64,000 bases of DNA, from the NCBI RefSeq assembly GCF_004785665.1, contig NZ_SRPJ01000001.1, forward strand, positions 620,001 to 684,000, written 5' to 3'. Positions 11,094 through 20,109 of the stretch are shown one piece after another. The stretch is from Staphylococcus pragensis. GTDB lineage: Bacteria > Bacillota > Bacilli > Staphylococcales > Staphylococcaceae. Within the stretch, counting starts at the first letter, position 1; every line of letters begins with the position of its first letter. The notes below the pieces were generated by a model that did not search any database, was not told where the DNA came from, and saw only the letters and a list, made by a program, of their open reading frames with translations. Made by a program: the position numbers and the translations under genes.

Positions 11094-12372
11094 ATACTAT
11101 GAACTCATAGATGAGCATGTGTTCGAACATGAACTAGAGAATGGTTTACGTTTATTTGTGATTCCAAAAAAAGGATTTCAGAAAACATTTGTTACATATA
11201 CGACTCAGTTTGGCTCATTAGATAGCACATTTAAACCACATGATAGTGATGAATTTGTAACTGTTCCTGATGGCGTAGCGCACTTTTTAGAGCATAAATT
11301 ATTTGAAAAAGATGAAGATGAGGATTTATTTACTACATTTGCAGAAGACAATGCTCAAGTAAATGCTTTTACTAGTTTTGACCGTACAAGTTATTTATTT
11401 AGCGCAACAGATAATGTTGATAGCAATATACAACGTTTACTTGAAATGGTAGAAACGCCTTACTTTTCAAAAGAAACAGTAGATAAAGAAAAAGGAATTA
11501 TAGCTGAAGAAATCAAGATGTACCAAGAACAACCGGGCTATAAAATTATGTTTAATACATTACGCGCTATGTATCAAAACCATCCAATTAGAGTAGATAT
11601 TGCAGGTAGTGTGGAGAGTATTTATGACATTACAAAAGATGATTTATATTTATGTTATGAAACGTTCTATCATCCTTCAAATATGGTGTTATTCGTAGTG
11701 GGAGATGTTGATCCAGAGCATATTCGTGAAGTAGTTGAAACGCACGAGAATAAACGCAATAAAACGAATCAACCAAGTATTCAAAGAGGCCACATTGATG
11801 AACCAGTCAACGTGATAAAACCTTATGTCACTGAAGAAATGAAATTGCAATCGCCACGATTAATGTTAGGATTTAAAAATCAACCTTTAAATGAAACACC
11901 TGAAAAATATGTCCAACGCGATTTAGAAATGACCCTATTCTTTGAATTAGTATTTGGTGAAGAAACAGAATTTTATCAAGTGTTATTAAATAATGATTTA
12001 ATTGATGACACCTTTGGCTATCAATTTGTTTTAGAATCTACATATAGTTTTTCAATCATTACTAGTGCAACTCAACATCCCGATAAGTTAAAAGAAATAC
12101 TTTTAACTGAGTTACGACAACGTAAAGGAGCGTTAACTGATACTGAAGCCTTCGAGTTATTGAAAAAACAATTTATTGGTGAGTTTATCTCAAGTTTAAA
12201 TTCTCCTGAATACATTGCCAATCAATACGCAAAATTATACTTCGAAGGTGTAAGTGTATTTGATATGTTAGATATCGTTGAAAATATAACGCTTGAAAGT
12301 ATTAATGAAACGGCCAATCAATATTTAAACTTAGATAATTTGGTAGATAGTCGCTTGGAGATTAAACAGTAA
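11083..12372 (+). CDS. ymfH: M16-family zinc metallopeptidase YmfH
   Basis: Probable catalytic partner of YmfF. The ATG at 11083 sits behind AAAGGAGGTC within the end of ymfF; the frame stays open back to 11038 but only over ymfF coding sequence. The inverted zinc motif HFLEH lies at residues 67-71, and the downstream acidic ligand region KGIIAEEIKMY is present. Length is 429. Homologues sit next to SDR, ACT and RodZ-like genes in many Firmicutes; the natural substrate is unknown. Confidence 0.93.
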   Translation: MKNKYYELIDEHVFEHELENGLRLFVIPKKGFQKTFVTYTTQFGSLDSTFKPHDSDEFVTVPDGVAHFLEHKLFEKDEDEDLFTTFAEDNAQVNAFTSFDRTSYLFSATDNVDSNIQRLLEMVETPYFSKETVDKEKGIIAEEIKMYQEQPGYKIMFNTLRAMYQNHPIRVDIAGSVESIYDITKDDLYLCYETFYHPSNMVLFVVGDVDPEHIREVVETHENKRNKTNQPSIQRGHIDEPVNVIKPYVTEEMKLQSPRLMLGFKNQPLNETPEKYVQRDLEMTLFFELVFGEETEFYQVLLNNDLIDDTFGYQFVLESTYSFSIITSATQHPDKLKEILLTELRQRKGALTDTEAFELLKKQFIGEFISSLNSPEYIANQYAKLYFEGVSVFDMLDIVENITLESINETANQYLNLDNLVDSRLEIKQ

Positions 12373-13076
12373 TGAAAGCTTTAGTTATGGGCGGATCAGG
12401 TAGTATAGGCACGGCTATTGTAGAACGACTATTGAAGGATAACTTTGAAGTTATCGTGCAATACCATCATACTGATGTAGCCATTTTAAAAGAAAAATAT
12501 CACAACGAAGCGGTTGAATTTATTCAAGCTGACTTAACGAAAGATATTGATTTAGAACAAACCTTTGGTCATATTCAACATTTAGATTGTTTAGTTTATA
12601 GTGCAGGCACAGCCTTGTATGGCATGATTCAAGATATGACTGATGATGATATTGAGCAAAGTTATCATATTCATGTAAAACAATTTATAAGATGTTGTCG
12701 CTACTTTGTAGACACGTTGCGACAAAGTTCCAATGGAAGAATTATTGTGATTTCTTCTATATGGGGAGAAACTGGTGCAAGTATGGAAACCGTTTATTCA
12801 GCAATGAAAAGTGCTCAAATTGGGTTTGTTAAAGCGTTGAGTCAAGAGCTGGCAATGACGAACGTAACGGTAAATGCTGTGACGCCAGGGTTTGTTTCAG
12901 GTAATATGTCTCAAACATTTAGCGACGTTGAAAAAGAAGTCATTTTAGCAGAGCTTCCTCAACAACGAATGGTGAAACCTGAAGAGGTAGCGCATACGTG
13001 TGCTTATTTATGGCATCCATTTTCTCAAAGCATTACAGGTACCGTTCAGAAAGTGAATGGTGCTTGGTACTTATAG
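12372..13076 (+). CDS. ymfI: Short-chain dehydrogenase/reductase, YmfI-like
   Basis: Rossmann-fold NAD(P) enzyme of 234 residues. It begins MKALVMGGSGSIGTAIVE, the glycine-rich cofactor loop, followed by LVYSAG, a catalytic Ser in ISSIWGE, and YSAMKSA (YxxxK). The C-terminus is the classical short SDR type. The ATG shares its A with the ymfH stop (taATG), so translation is coupled. The substrate cannot be told from sequence; some relatives are annotated as 3-oxoacyl-ACP reductase-like. Confidence 0.93.
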   Translation: MKALVMGGSGSIGTAIVERLLKDNFEVIVQYHHTDVAILKEKYHNEAVEFIQADLTKDIDLEQTFGHIQHLDCLVYSAGTALYGMIQDMTDDDIEQSYHIHVKQFIRCCRYFVDTLRQSSNGRIIVISSIWGETGASMETVYSAMKSAQIGFVKALSQELAMTNVTVNAVTPGFVSGNMSQTFSDVEKEVILAELPQQRMVKPEEVAHTCAYLWHPFSQSITGTVQKVNGAWYL

Positions 13077-13208
13077 ATACATATGAAGTTTAAAGTGTGA
13101 AGAGTTAAATTATTAATTAGCATTATCTAAATAAATGATATAATATGATTATCATTTTATGAATGTATACTGATGCTAAATGGATATTTAAACAAGGGGC
13201 GGATGTAA

Positions 13209-14039
13209 ATGACGATTGCCGAAAAAAAAGAATGGTATCTTGAATATGAAATTACTGTGAATCGTGCTGGCCTATTAGGGGATGTTTCAAGTTTACTTGG
13301 TATGTTAGGTATTAGCATTGTCACAATTAATGGTGTAGACCGAGGACGCCGTGGTTTATTAATTAAAACGGATAATCTTGAAAAAGTAAAACGCTTTGAG
13401 CACATCATTAAAGAACTTAATGAAATCGAAATTACTAAATTGCGCTTACCTGAATTACGTGATCGACTAGCAGTACGTCACGGTAGATATATCGAACAGG
13501 ATGCAGATGATAAAAAGACATTTCGTTTCGAACGTGAAGATTTAGGACTACTTGTAGACTTTTTAGCTGAACTTTTCAAAGAGGAAGGTCATAAGCTGAT
13601 CGGTATCAGAGGAATGCCTCGAGTTGGGAAAACGGAATCAATTGTAGCTGGAAGTGTGTGTGCACATAAACGTTGGTTATTTATCAGTTCCACGTTAATT
13701 AAACAAACTGTTCGTAGCTCTCTAATTAAAGGTGAGTATGAAGCAAATCATGTTTATATTATTGATGGTGCAGTTACAGCTAGAGAAACAAATCCTAAAC
13801 ATCAAGAGTTAGTTAGAGAAGTGATGGCATTGCCATCGATTAAAGTAGTGGAACATCCGGATTTGTTTGCAGAATCATGTGATTATAATATGGATGATTT
13901 TGATTACATTATTGAATTACGTGAAAATGAAAATCAAGAAATACAATATGAACACATGAAACAACAAACTGTTAAAAGTAAAAACACATTAGATTTTGGT
14001 GAAGATACATTTGGCGGAGGCTTTGGATTTTTTGAATAG
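13209..14039 (+). CDS. ymfK: YmfK-like protein: ACT domain plus P-loop domain
   Basis: 276 residues. Residues 8-80 look like an ACT ligand-binding domain (EITVNRAGLLGDVSSLLGMLGI). The second half contains GIRGMPRVGKTE around residues 131-142, which has the form of a Walker A loop, and ends in an acidic/Gly tail. This matches the DUF3388 family encoded by Bacillus ymfK. The start follows GGGGCGGATGTAA. A gap of 132 bases and a possible promoter separate it from ymfI. Role unknown; the layout suggests an amino-acid-sensing nucleotide-binding protein, which is inference. Confidence 0.85.
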   Translation: MTIAEKKEWYLEYEITVNRAGLLGDVSSLLGMLGISIVTINGVDRGRRGLLIKTDNLEKVKRFEHIIKELNEIEITKLRLPELRDRLAVRHGRYIEQDADDKKTFRFEREDLGLLVDFLAELFKEEGHKLIGIRGMPRVGKTESIVAGSVCAHKRWLFISSTLIKQTVRSSLIKGEYEANHVYIIDGAVTARETNPKHQELVREVMALPSIKVVEHPDLFAESCDYNMDDFDYIIELRENENQEIQYEHMKQQTVKSKNTLDFGEDTFGGGFGFFE

Positions 14040-14060
14040 TAAGTGTGGAGGCTTTTGAAA

Positions 14061-14453
14061 GTGAGCACAATTGGAGAAACTTTAAAAGGTAGAAGAGAAA
14101 GATTAGGAATGACACTAGCTGAACTAGAAGAACGTACGCAAATTAAGCGTGAAACGTTAAAAATGATTGAAGATAATCGTTTTAATCAATTAGCTAAAAT
14201 AGACTATGCTGAAGGCTTTATCAGACGTTATGCTAGTGTAGTGAATATAGATGCAAATCAACTTATCTCAGCACATAAAAGTGAAATTCCTAGTAGCCAG
14301 AATCAATTAGATGATCTCCTTTATCGTTATCATAGTGATGAGGCGCCAACATATCGTACTAAGAATAAAGAACCGTTGCAACTTGCAGTTATTATGGGTG
14401 GCATTGTTATTATTACTTTTGTTCTTTGGGTTTTGGCAGTATTAATATTATAA
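14061..14453 (+). CDS. RodZ/YmfM-like membrane protein with N-terminal helix-turn-helix
   Basis: Residues 5-65 form an Xre-type HTH (IGETLKGRRERLGMTLAELE), followed by a short linker and one membrane helix at the very C-terminus (about 107-129). It lacks the large periplasmic domain of Gram-negative RodZ, as is usual in staphylococci (130 residues here). I choose GTG 14061, 9 bases after GGAGG; an in-frame TTG at 14055 is too close to the site. Probable role in cell-shape or division complexes; it sits just before pgsA. Confidence 0.85.
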   Translation: MSTIGETLKGRRERLGMTLAELEERTQIKRETLKMIEDNRFNQLAKIDYAEGFIRRYASVVNIDANQLISAHKSEIPSSQNQLDDLLYRYHSDEAPTYRTKNKEPLQLAVIMGGIVIITFVLWVLAVLIL

Positions 14454-14487
14454 TCAAAAGATATAAATTTAGAAATGAGGCTTTAAC

Positions 14488-15063
14488 ATGAATATACCAA
14501 ATCAAATTACAGTTTTTAGAGTAATACTTATTCCTGTTTTTATTTTATTTGCTCTAGTTAACTTTGGATTTGGCAGTGTATCAATTTTAGGCGGATATGA
14601 AATCCGTATTGAACAACTTATTGCTGCTATTGTGTTTATCATAGCATCATTAAGTGATTTCTTAGATGGCTATTTAGCAAGAAAATGGCAATTAGTTACA
14701 AACATGGGGAAATTTTTAGATCCTTTAGCAGATAAGTTATTAGTTTCAAGTGCGCTTATCGTTATGGTACAAATGGACTTAACTAATTCAGTAGTAGCGA
14801 TTATTATCATAGCCAGAGAATTTGCAGTGACAGGTTTACGTTTATTACAAATTGAACAAGGTTTTGTTAGTGCGGCAGGTCAATTAGGTAAGATTAAAAC
14901 TGCAGTCACAATGGTCGCTATTATTTGGATTTTATTAGGGGATTTATTTGTACATTGGATTGGATTCCCTATTGGACAAGTCTTACTTTATATTGGTGTA
15001 TTCTTTACGATTTTATCTGGTATTGAGTACTTCTATAAAGGTAGAGATGTTTTTAAACATTAA
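14488..15063 (+). CDS. pgsA: CDP-diacylglycerol-glycerol-3-phosphate 3-phosphatidyltransferase
   Basis: Integral membrane enzyme that makes phosphatidylglycerol phosphate, precursor of the main staphylococcal lipids. The CDP-alcohol transferase signature DGx2ARx8Gx3Dx3D is complete, starting at Asp60 (DGYLARKWQ) and ending LDPLAD. There are five or six membrane segments in 191 residues. Good ATG and ribosome site (AATGAGG). It ends in a hairpin terminator, which closes the ftsK-pgsA gene block. Confidence 0.97.
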   Translation: MNIPNQITVFRVILIPVFILFALVNFGFGSVSILGGYEIRIEQLIAAIVFIIASLSDFLDGYLARKWQLVTNMGKFLDPLADKLLVSSALIVMVQMDLTNSVVAIIIIAREFAVTGLRLLQIEQGFVSAAGQLGKIKTAVTMVAIIWILLGDLFVHWIGFPIGQVLLYIGVFFTILSGIEYFYKGRDVFKH

Positions 15064-15078
15064 ATTAGTGAAAATATT

Positions 15079-15130
15079 AACCAAGAATAATTGTAAGATA
15101 GTTTTCTTACGGATATTCTTGGTTTTTTAT
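15079..15130 (+). terminator. Terminator after pgsA
   Basis: AACCAAGAATA and TATTCTTGGTT pair around an inner TTGTAAGA/TTCTTAC stem and lead into a T run. Confidence 0.88.
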
Positions 15131-15229
15131 TTTTTATAAGCCTAATTTTAGAATAAATAGATTAAGACGTTTATAATATATATGTTGTATATGAACGAGT
15201 ATTGTAAGTATTACAAGGGGGAGTCATAA

Positions 15230-16372
15230 ATGAATATTTCAATCATTGCAGTAGGTTCGGAATTATTATTAGGACAGATAGCTAATACTAATGGCCAATA
15301 TTTATCTAAGTTATTTAATAGTATTGGAAAAAGTGTCGTAGAACATACGGTTATTGGAGATAATCCACAAAGACTTGAATATATTATTAAAGAAGGTTTA
15401 AGACGATTTGATACTTTAGTATTAACTGGTGGTTTAGGACCAACGAAAGATGATTTGACTAAGCATACTGTAGCTAAAGTGCTTGGGAGAGAACTTGTTA
15501 CAGATAATGAAGCATTAGAATATATTGAACAATATTTTAAAGAACAAGGACAAGAAATGACACCTAATAATAAGCAACAAGCGTTAGTCATTGAAGGCTC
15601 AAAAGTTTTAAAAAATCATTATGGCATGGCTCCAGGTATGCTAGTTGAAAAAGATGATAAGAAAGTAGTGTTATTACCAGGGCCGCCACGTGAAATGCAA
15701 CCAATGGCTAAAAATGAATTACTTCCTTATTTAATGGACGATGATAAAGTCATCTTTTCAGAACAATTAAGATTTGCAGGCATAGGTGAATCAAAAGTTG
15801 AAACAGAACTTATGGATTTAATCGATGAGCAATCTAATCCTACTATTGCACCGTTAGCTGGTACACATGAAGTTTATATAAGATTGACTGCAAATGCTGA
15901 TACAAAAGAGGAATGTCAACGTCTAATAGCGCCTGTTAAAGAAGAAATATTAAATCGTATAGGTGAATACTACTATGGCTCAGATGATGTCGTCATTGAA
16001 CAGTCAGTTATAAATACTATGAAAGAAACATTTAGTATTTATGATGGCGTAACAAATGGTGCAATATATACACGTCTTAAAAATTATGATGAGGAGCATA
16101 TTCTAAAAGGATTACTACCTGATAATGAGGTATTCCTTGAGGAAAATAATGATATTGAAGAAAAAGCAAAAAGAGCGGCACAATACGTTAAAGATTTATA
16201 TAAAACAGAAGTGGGTATAGCTTTATTACATGACAATGAACATGTTGTCTTAGGAATGTTTCAAGATGATGAATTTAAAGTAGACGCATTTAAAATGTCA
16301 CAGAAAAGAAATCTACTTCAAAACAGAAGTCAAAATTATGCATTAATAAGATTACTAAATTGGCTTAAGTAA
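15230..16372 (+). CDS. cinA: CinA-family protein with degenerate C-terminal domain
   Basis: Competence/damage-inducible protein upstream of recA, as in many Gram-positives. The N-terminal MoaB-like domain is well kept (VGSELLLGQIANTN; LTGGLGPTKDDLT). The C-terminal half should be a nicotinamide-nucleotide amidase with an ESCTGG active-site motif; here the matching position reads IYDGVTNGAIY, with neither the Ser nor the Cys. So the pyrophosphatase half may work while the amidase half is probably dead. Length 380, a little shorter than Bacillus CinA. Confidence 0.92.
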   Translation: MNISIIAVGSELLLGQIANTNGQYLSKLFNSIGKSVVEHTVIGDNPQRLEYIIKEGLRRFDTLVLTGGLGPTKDDLTKHTVAKVLGRELVTDNEALEYIEQYFKEQGQEMTPNNKQQALVIEGSKVLKNHYGMAPGMLVEKDDKKVVLLPGPPREMQPMAKNELLPYLMDDDKVIFSEQLRFAGIGESKVETELMDLIDEQSNPTIAPLAGTHEVYIRLTANADTKEECQRLIAPVKEEILNRIGEYYYGSDDVVIEQSVINTMKETFSIYDGVTNGAIYTRLKNYDEEHILKGLLPDNEVFLEENNDIEEKAKRAAQYVKDLYKTEVGIALLHDNEHVVLGMFQDDEFKVDAFKMSQKRNLLQNRSQNYALIRLLNWLK

Positions 16373-16444
16373 TTTGATATTTCTTCAAAAATCTAATTTT
16401 TAGGCACATTTGTTCGATTTTAGAACTTTTAAATTTGAAAAATG

Positions 16445-16458
16445 CGAACAAATATTCG
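16445..16458. promoter_or_regulatory. LexA (SOS) box upstream of recA
   Basis: CGAACAAATATTCG fits the Gram-positive LexA operator form CGAAC-N4-GTTCG with one departure. It lies 8 bases before the recA -35 element. Confidence 0.9.
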
Positions 16459-16466
16459 CAAAATGC

Positions 16467-16495
16467 TTGTAATTCATTCTGATTGAGAGTATAGT
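16467..16495 (+). promoter_or_regulatory. recA promoter
   Basis: TTGTAA (16467-16472), 17-base spacer, TATAGT (16490-16495). It predicts a transcript start near 16502 and a leader of about 200 bases before recA. Confidence 0.7.
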
Positions 16496-16527
16496 ATTAG
16501 ATAAGATATTAAATAGATAACCAAGGT

Positions 16528-16671
16528 TGTCGACAAAGAAATTTTTAAGTATAAAGACTGAATGAAGACCATCGTCAATCTAGGAACCAAAATGCATAAT
16601 GCTGGGAGTTTACTATATGTAAACGACTTAGTCATGCATAAGGTGATGAAGAGTGAAAAGGTTTGTCTACA
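16528..16671 (+). other. Structured 5' leader of recA
   Basis: TGTCGACAAA (16528-16537) and TTTGTCTACA (16662-16671) can pair over 10 positions with one mismatch and enclose about 125 bases. Inside is a GTTTAC-TATAT-GTAAAC hairpin (about 16609-16625), flanked by two ATGCAT words that could pair. The leader is unusually long and folded for recA. No T run follows, so it is not a simple terminator. The whole cinA-recA gap (16373-16709) holds the LexA box, promoter and this leader. Confidence 0.5.
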
Positions 16672-16709
16672 GTCTAATTAGATAACTATCTCATTTAGGA
16701 GGTTTCGCT

Positions 16710-17756
16710 TTGGATAATGAACGTCAAAAAGCTTTAGATACAGTTATTAAAAATATGGAAAAATCATTTGGTAAAGGTGCCGTTATGAAATTAGGCGACA
16801 ATAAAGGTCGTCGTGTTTCAAGTGTTTCCAGTGGTTCAGTTACTTTAGATAATGCATTAGGTGTCGGTGGATATCCTAAAGGAAGAATTATTGAAATTTA
16901 TGGACCTGAAAGTTCAGGTAAAACAACAGTAGCTTTACATGCTATTGCAGAAGTACAAAAAAATGGTGGCGTAGCTGCATTTATCGATGCTGAGCATGCG
17001 CTTGATCCAGTTTACGCAGAAGCTCTAGGAGTAGATATTGATAACTTATATTTATCTCAACCAGACCATGGTGAACAAGGTTTAGAAATTGCTGAGGCAT
17101 TTGTAAGAAGTGGCGCAGTAGATATCGTTGTTGTTGACTCGGTAGCTGCTTTAACACCTAAAGCAGAAATCGAAGGGGAAATGGGCGATACTCATGTAGG
17201 TTTACAAGCGCGTTTAATGTCACAAGCGTTACGTAAACTTTCAGGTGCTATTTCTAAATCTAATACTACAGCAATATTTATTAACCAAATTCGTGAAAAA
17301 GTCGGCGTAATGTTTGGTAACCCAGAAACTACACCTGGCGGTAGAGCATTAAAATTCTATAGTTCTGTTCGTTTAGAAGTACGTCGTGCCGAACAACTAA
17401 AACAAGGACAAGACATTGTTGGTAACAGAACTAAAATTAAAGTTGTTAAAAATAAAGTAGCACCTCCATTCAGAGTAGCTGAAGTAGACATTATGTATGG
17501 TCAAGGTATTTCTAAAGAAGGCGAATTAATCGACCTTGGTGTTGAAAATGAAATCGTTGATAAATCAGGTGCTTGGTACTCATATAATGGTGAAAGAATG
17601 GGCCAAGGTAAAGAAAATGTTAAAACTTACCTTAAAGAAAACCCTCAAATTAAAGACGAAATTGATCGTAAGTTACGTGAAAAACTTGGTATTTTTGACG
17701 GTGATGTAGAAGAAAAAGAAGAAGACTCACCACAGTCATTATTTGATGAAGAATAA
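16710..17756 (+). CDS. recA: Recombinase RecA
   Basis: DNA strand-exchange ATPase and SOS co-protease. 348 residues. Walker A GPESSGKT is at 65-72, and LNP-type loop regions and the MAW-like segment [18 protein letters not shown] are intact. The tail is acidic and ends SLFDEE. TTG start behind TTTAGGAGG. Control by LexA is supported by the operator just upstream of the promoter. A terminator follows. Confidence 0.99.
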   Translation: MDNERQKALDTVIKNMEKSFGKGAVMKLGDNKGRRVSSVSSGSVTLDNALGVGGYPKGRIIEIYGPESSGKTTVALHAIAEVQKNGGVAAFIDAEHALDPVYAEALGVDIDNLYLSQPDHGEQGLEIAEAFVRSGAVDIVVVDSVAALTPKAEIEGEMGDTHVGLQARLMSQALRKLSGAISKSNTTAIFINQIREKVGVMFGNPETTPGGRALKFYSSVRLEVRRAEQLKQGQDIVGNRTKIKVVKNKVAPPFRVAEVDIMYGQGISKEGELIDLGVENEIVDKSGAWYSYNGERMGQGKENVKTYLKENPQIKDEIDRKLREKLGIFDGDVEEKEEDSPQSLFDEE

Positions 17757-17789
17757 TATCTAGCATTTTAAAATAAATTACATCCTGAG

Positions 17790-17823
17790 GTAGGTGAAAG
17801 GAAGCTTTCACCTGCTTTGTTTT
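17790..17823 (+). terminator. Terminator after recA
   Basis: AGGTGAAAG and CTTTCACCT with a four-base loop, followed by GCTTTGTTTTA. Confidence 0.85.
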
Positions 17824-17882
17824 ATTCAAAAAATTGTTTGATAATATATATGTAAACTGAATCTTATGTGCAATTTCATATC

Positions 17883-17912
17883 TTGACACTACCAACTTTA
17901 TAAACGTACAAT
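17883..17912 (+). promoter_or_regulatory. Probable rny promoter
   Basis: TTGACA (17883-17888) and TACAAT (17907-17912) with an 18-base spacer. It predicts a start near 17919, within the palindrome listed next. Confidence 0.65.
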
Positions 17913-17918
17913 TAATAT

Positions 17919-17933
17919 GTATAATTATTATAC
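17919..17933. promoter_or_regulatory. Palindrome at the rny start site, PerR/Fur-like
   Basis: GTATAATTATTATAC is a perfect 7-1-7 inverted repeat lying on the predicted transcript start. It matches 12 of 14 defined positions of the PerR box TTATAAT-N-ATTATAA. This could be an operator; AT-rich palindromes also arise by chance, so the regulator is only a guess. Confidence 0.45.
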
Positions 17934-17996
17934 AACTTATAAAATCATATAGATTTTGATATACAAAGCAAATACCTAGAAAAAGGAGGTGTTTAT

Positions 17997-19556
17997 GTGA
18001 ATTTATTAGACCTCCTACTCATTTTGCTGGGGATTATTCTAGGGGTTGTTGTAGGGTATATTGTAGCCCGAAATATATTGCATCAAAAGCAATTACAAGC
18101 TAGACAAACTGCTGAAGATATTATTAGGCATGGTCAAAAAGAAGCCGAAAATATCAAAAAAGAAAAATTATTAGAGGCAAAAGAAGAAAATCAATTTTTA
18201 AGAGAACAAACTGAAACTGAACTACGTGAAAGACGTGGTGAGCTTCAAAGACAAGAAGCCCGACTTCTTCAAAAAGAGGAAAACTTAGATCGAAAATCTG
18301 ATCTTTTAGATAAAAAGGATGAGATTTTAGAACAAAAAGAATCTAAACTTGAAGAAAGACAACAACAAGTAGATGCAAAAGAGAGTAGTGTTCAAACATT
18401 AATAATGAAGCATGAACAAGAATTAGAACGCATCTCCGGACTAACTCAAGAAGAAGCTGTTAATGAGCAACTTCATAGAGTAGAAGAAGAACTGTCACAA
18501 GATATTGCAGTACTTGTTAAAGAGAAAGAAAAAGAAGCAAAAGAAAAAGTTGATAAAACAGCGAAAGAACTATTAGCTACTACCGTTCAAAGATTAGCTG
18601 CTGACCATACTACAGAATCAACCGTATCAGTAGTTAATTTACCAAATGATGAAATGAAAGGCCGTATCATTGGTAGAGAAGGTAGAAATATTCGAACTTT
18701 AGAAACATTAACAGGTATCGATTTAATCATCGATGATACACCCGAAGCGGTTATTTTATCTGGATTTGATCCAATAAGACGTGAAATCGCTAGGACTGCA
18801 TTAGTCAACTTGGTGTCTGATGGACGTATCCATCCAGGACGTATTGAAGAAATGGTTGATAAGGCTAGAAAAGAAGTTGACGATATTATTAGAGACGCTG
18901 GTGAACAAGCTACTTTTGAAATTAATGTTCACAATATGCATCCTGACTTAGTTAAAATATTAGGTCGTCTAAACTATCGTACTAGCTATGGCCAAAATGT
19001 TTTAAAACATTCTATTGAAGTTGCGCATTTATCAGGAATGTTAGCAGCGGAATTAGGAGAAGATGTTAATTTAGCTAAACGTGCTGGTTTACTTCATGAT
19101 GTGGGTAAAGCTATCGACCATGAAGTTGAAGGTAGTCACGTAGAAATTGGCGTAGAATTAGCAAAAAAATATGCTGAGAATGATACTGTAATTAATGCTA
19201 TCCATTCTCACCATGGTGATGTAGAACCAACATCAATCATTTCAATATTAGTAGCTGCAGCTGATGCACTTTCTGCAGCAAGACCAGGTGCCCGCAAAGA
19301 AACACTTGAAAACTACATCCGCAGACTTGAACGTTTAGAAACTTTATCTGAAAGTTATGATGGTGTGGAAAAAGCATTTGCTATTCAAGCGGGTAGAGAA
19401 ATCAGAGTAATTGTATCACCTGATGAAATTGATGACTTGAAGTCATATCGATTAGCTCGAGACATCAAAAATCAAATCGAAGAAGAACTACAATATCCTG
19501 GTCACATTAAAGTGACAGTTGTAAGAGAAACAAGAGCAGTTGAGTATGCGAAATAA
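17997..19556 (+). CDS. rny: Ribonuclease Y
   Basis: Membrane-anchored endoribonuclease that starts mRNA decay; in S. aureus the equivalent is also called cvfA. 519 residues in the classical order: one N-terminal membrane helix (about 4-24), a long Glu/Lys/Gln coiled coil (30-190), a KH domain with [12 protein letters not shown] (near 222-233), and an HD domain with [14 protein letters not shown] start behind AAAAAGGAGGTG. Its helper RicA is encoded at 26.6 kb. A terminator follows. Confidence 0.98.
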   Translation: MNLLDLLLILLGIILGVVVGYIVARNILHQKQLQARQTAEDIIRHGQKEAENIKKEKLLEAKEENQFLREQTETELRERRGELQRQEARLLQKEENLDRKSDLLDKKDEILEQKESKLEERQQQVDAKESSVQTLIMKHEQELERISGLTQEEAVNEQLHRVEEELSQDIAVLVKEKEKEAKEKVDKTAKELLATTVQRLAADHTTESTVSVVNLPNDEMKGRIIGREGRNIRTLETLTGIDLIIDDTPEAVILSGFDPIRREIARTALVNLVSDGRIHPGRIEEMVDKARKEVDDIIRDAGEQATFEINVHNMHPDLVKILGRLNYRTSYGQNVLKHSIEVAHLSGMLAAELGEDVNLAKRAGLLHDVGKAIDHEVEGSHVEIGVELAKKYAENDTVINAIHSHHGDVEPTSIISILVAAADALSAARPGARKETLENYIRRLERLETLSESYDGVEKAFAIQAGREIRVIVSPDEIDDLKSYRLARDIKNQIEEELQYPGHIKVTVVRETRAVEYAK

Positions 19557-19561
19557 TTTTT

Positions 19562-19594
19562 AACAGACCTAATCATTTATTGGGTCTGTTTTTT
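19562..19594 (+). terminator. Terminator after rny
   Basis: AACAGACCTA and TGGGTCTGTT with a T run. Confidence 0.9.
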
Positions 19595-19665
19595 CTTCGA
19601 CTTTTTAAATTAGACCGATAACATGACATCAATTAGTATAAGTAGTAATTTGAAAAATAAAAATT

Positions 19666-19715
19666 AAGCTAGAAGTTGAAACGTCGTATTTTAACGTTAA
19701 CTTCTAGCTTTTTAA
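19666..19715. terminator. Hairpin serving the reverse-strand 71-residue gene
   Basis: AAGCTAGAAGTT (19666-19677) and AACTTCTAGCTT (19699-19710) are perfect 12-bp arms. Read on the minus strand the stem is followed by AATTTTTATTTTTC, so it can end the small gene; on the plus strand it backs up the rny terminator. Confidence 0.8.
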
Positions 19716-19734
19716 AATTTCACTTATTCATTGA

Positions 19735-19950
19735 CTATTTAAGTTGTAAATCAGTTTTTCTTACTTCAGAAATTATTTCAGCAGTATCATAGCAGTTTGT
19801 AGCAATATTTGAATATCTTTCTGCTAAACGATAAGCATTAACGTATAATTCTAAACTTTCTTTAGCAATATCTTCAGCATCCTCAGACTTTGATGGATTA
19901 GATGTAACTACTAATTCTGCAAATTTTTCAGGATCAATATTAATTGACAT
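19735..19950 (-). CDS. Small hypothetical protein (71 residues) between rny and ymdB
   Basis: I do not recognise it. It is acidic in the first half and almost wholly helical by composition, with no membrane segment and one Cys. The ATG has AGGAG upstream at a longish 13-base spacing. It lies on the opposite strand between two genes that are adjacent in Bacillus (rny and ymdB), and it has its own terminator, so it looks like a real monocistronic gene. No function is proposed. Confidence 0.65.
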   Translation of the reverse strand: MSINIDPEKFAELVVTSNPSKSEDAEDIAKESLELYVNAYRLAERYSNIATNCYDTAEIISEVRKTDLQLK

Positions 19951-20109
19951 ATATTTATTACAACTCCTATTATTTTTATAAGTTTATATTATCATATGTT
20001 ATATACATGCTAAAGTAAAGTTAGGCATAAATTTAAGTTGAGTATAAATCCTCTCTTTAAATCTAGTCCTTTTTGAATTAAACTGTTTTTATGAGAGGAT
20101 GAACATTTA

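Noticed and set aside
13128..13165. Fur-box-like sequence (ATAATATGATTATCATTTT)
   Set aside because: Only the right half fits the TGATAAT-N-ATTATCA core; the left half does not.
14948..15139. Open frame of 63 codons over the end of pgsA
   Set aside because: Overlaps pgsA in another frame and continues through its terminator.
16405..16435. Second LexA-like site (GTTCGATTTTAGAAC)
   Set aside because: The half-sites point the wrong way for CGAAC-N4-GTTCG.
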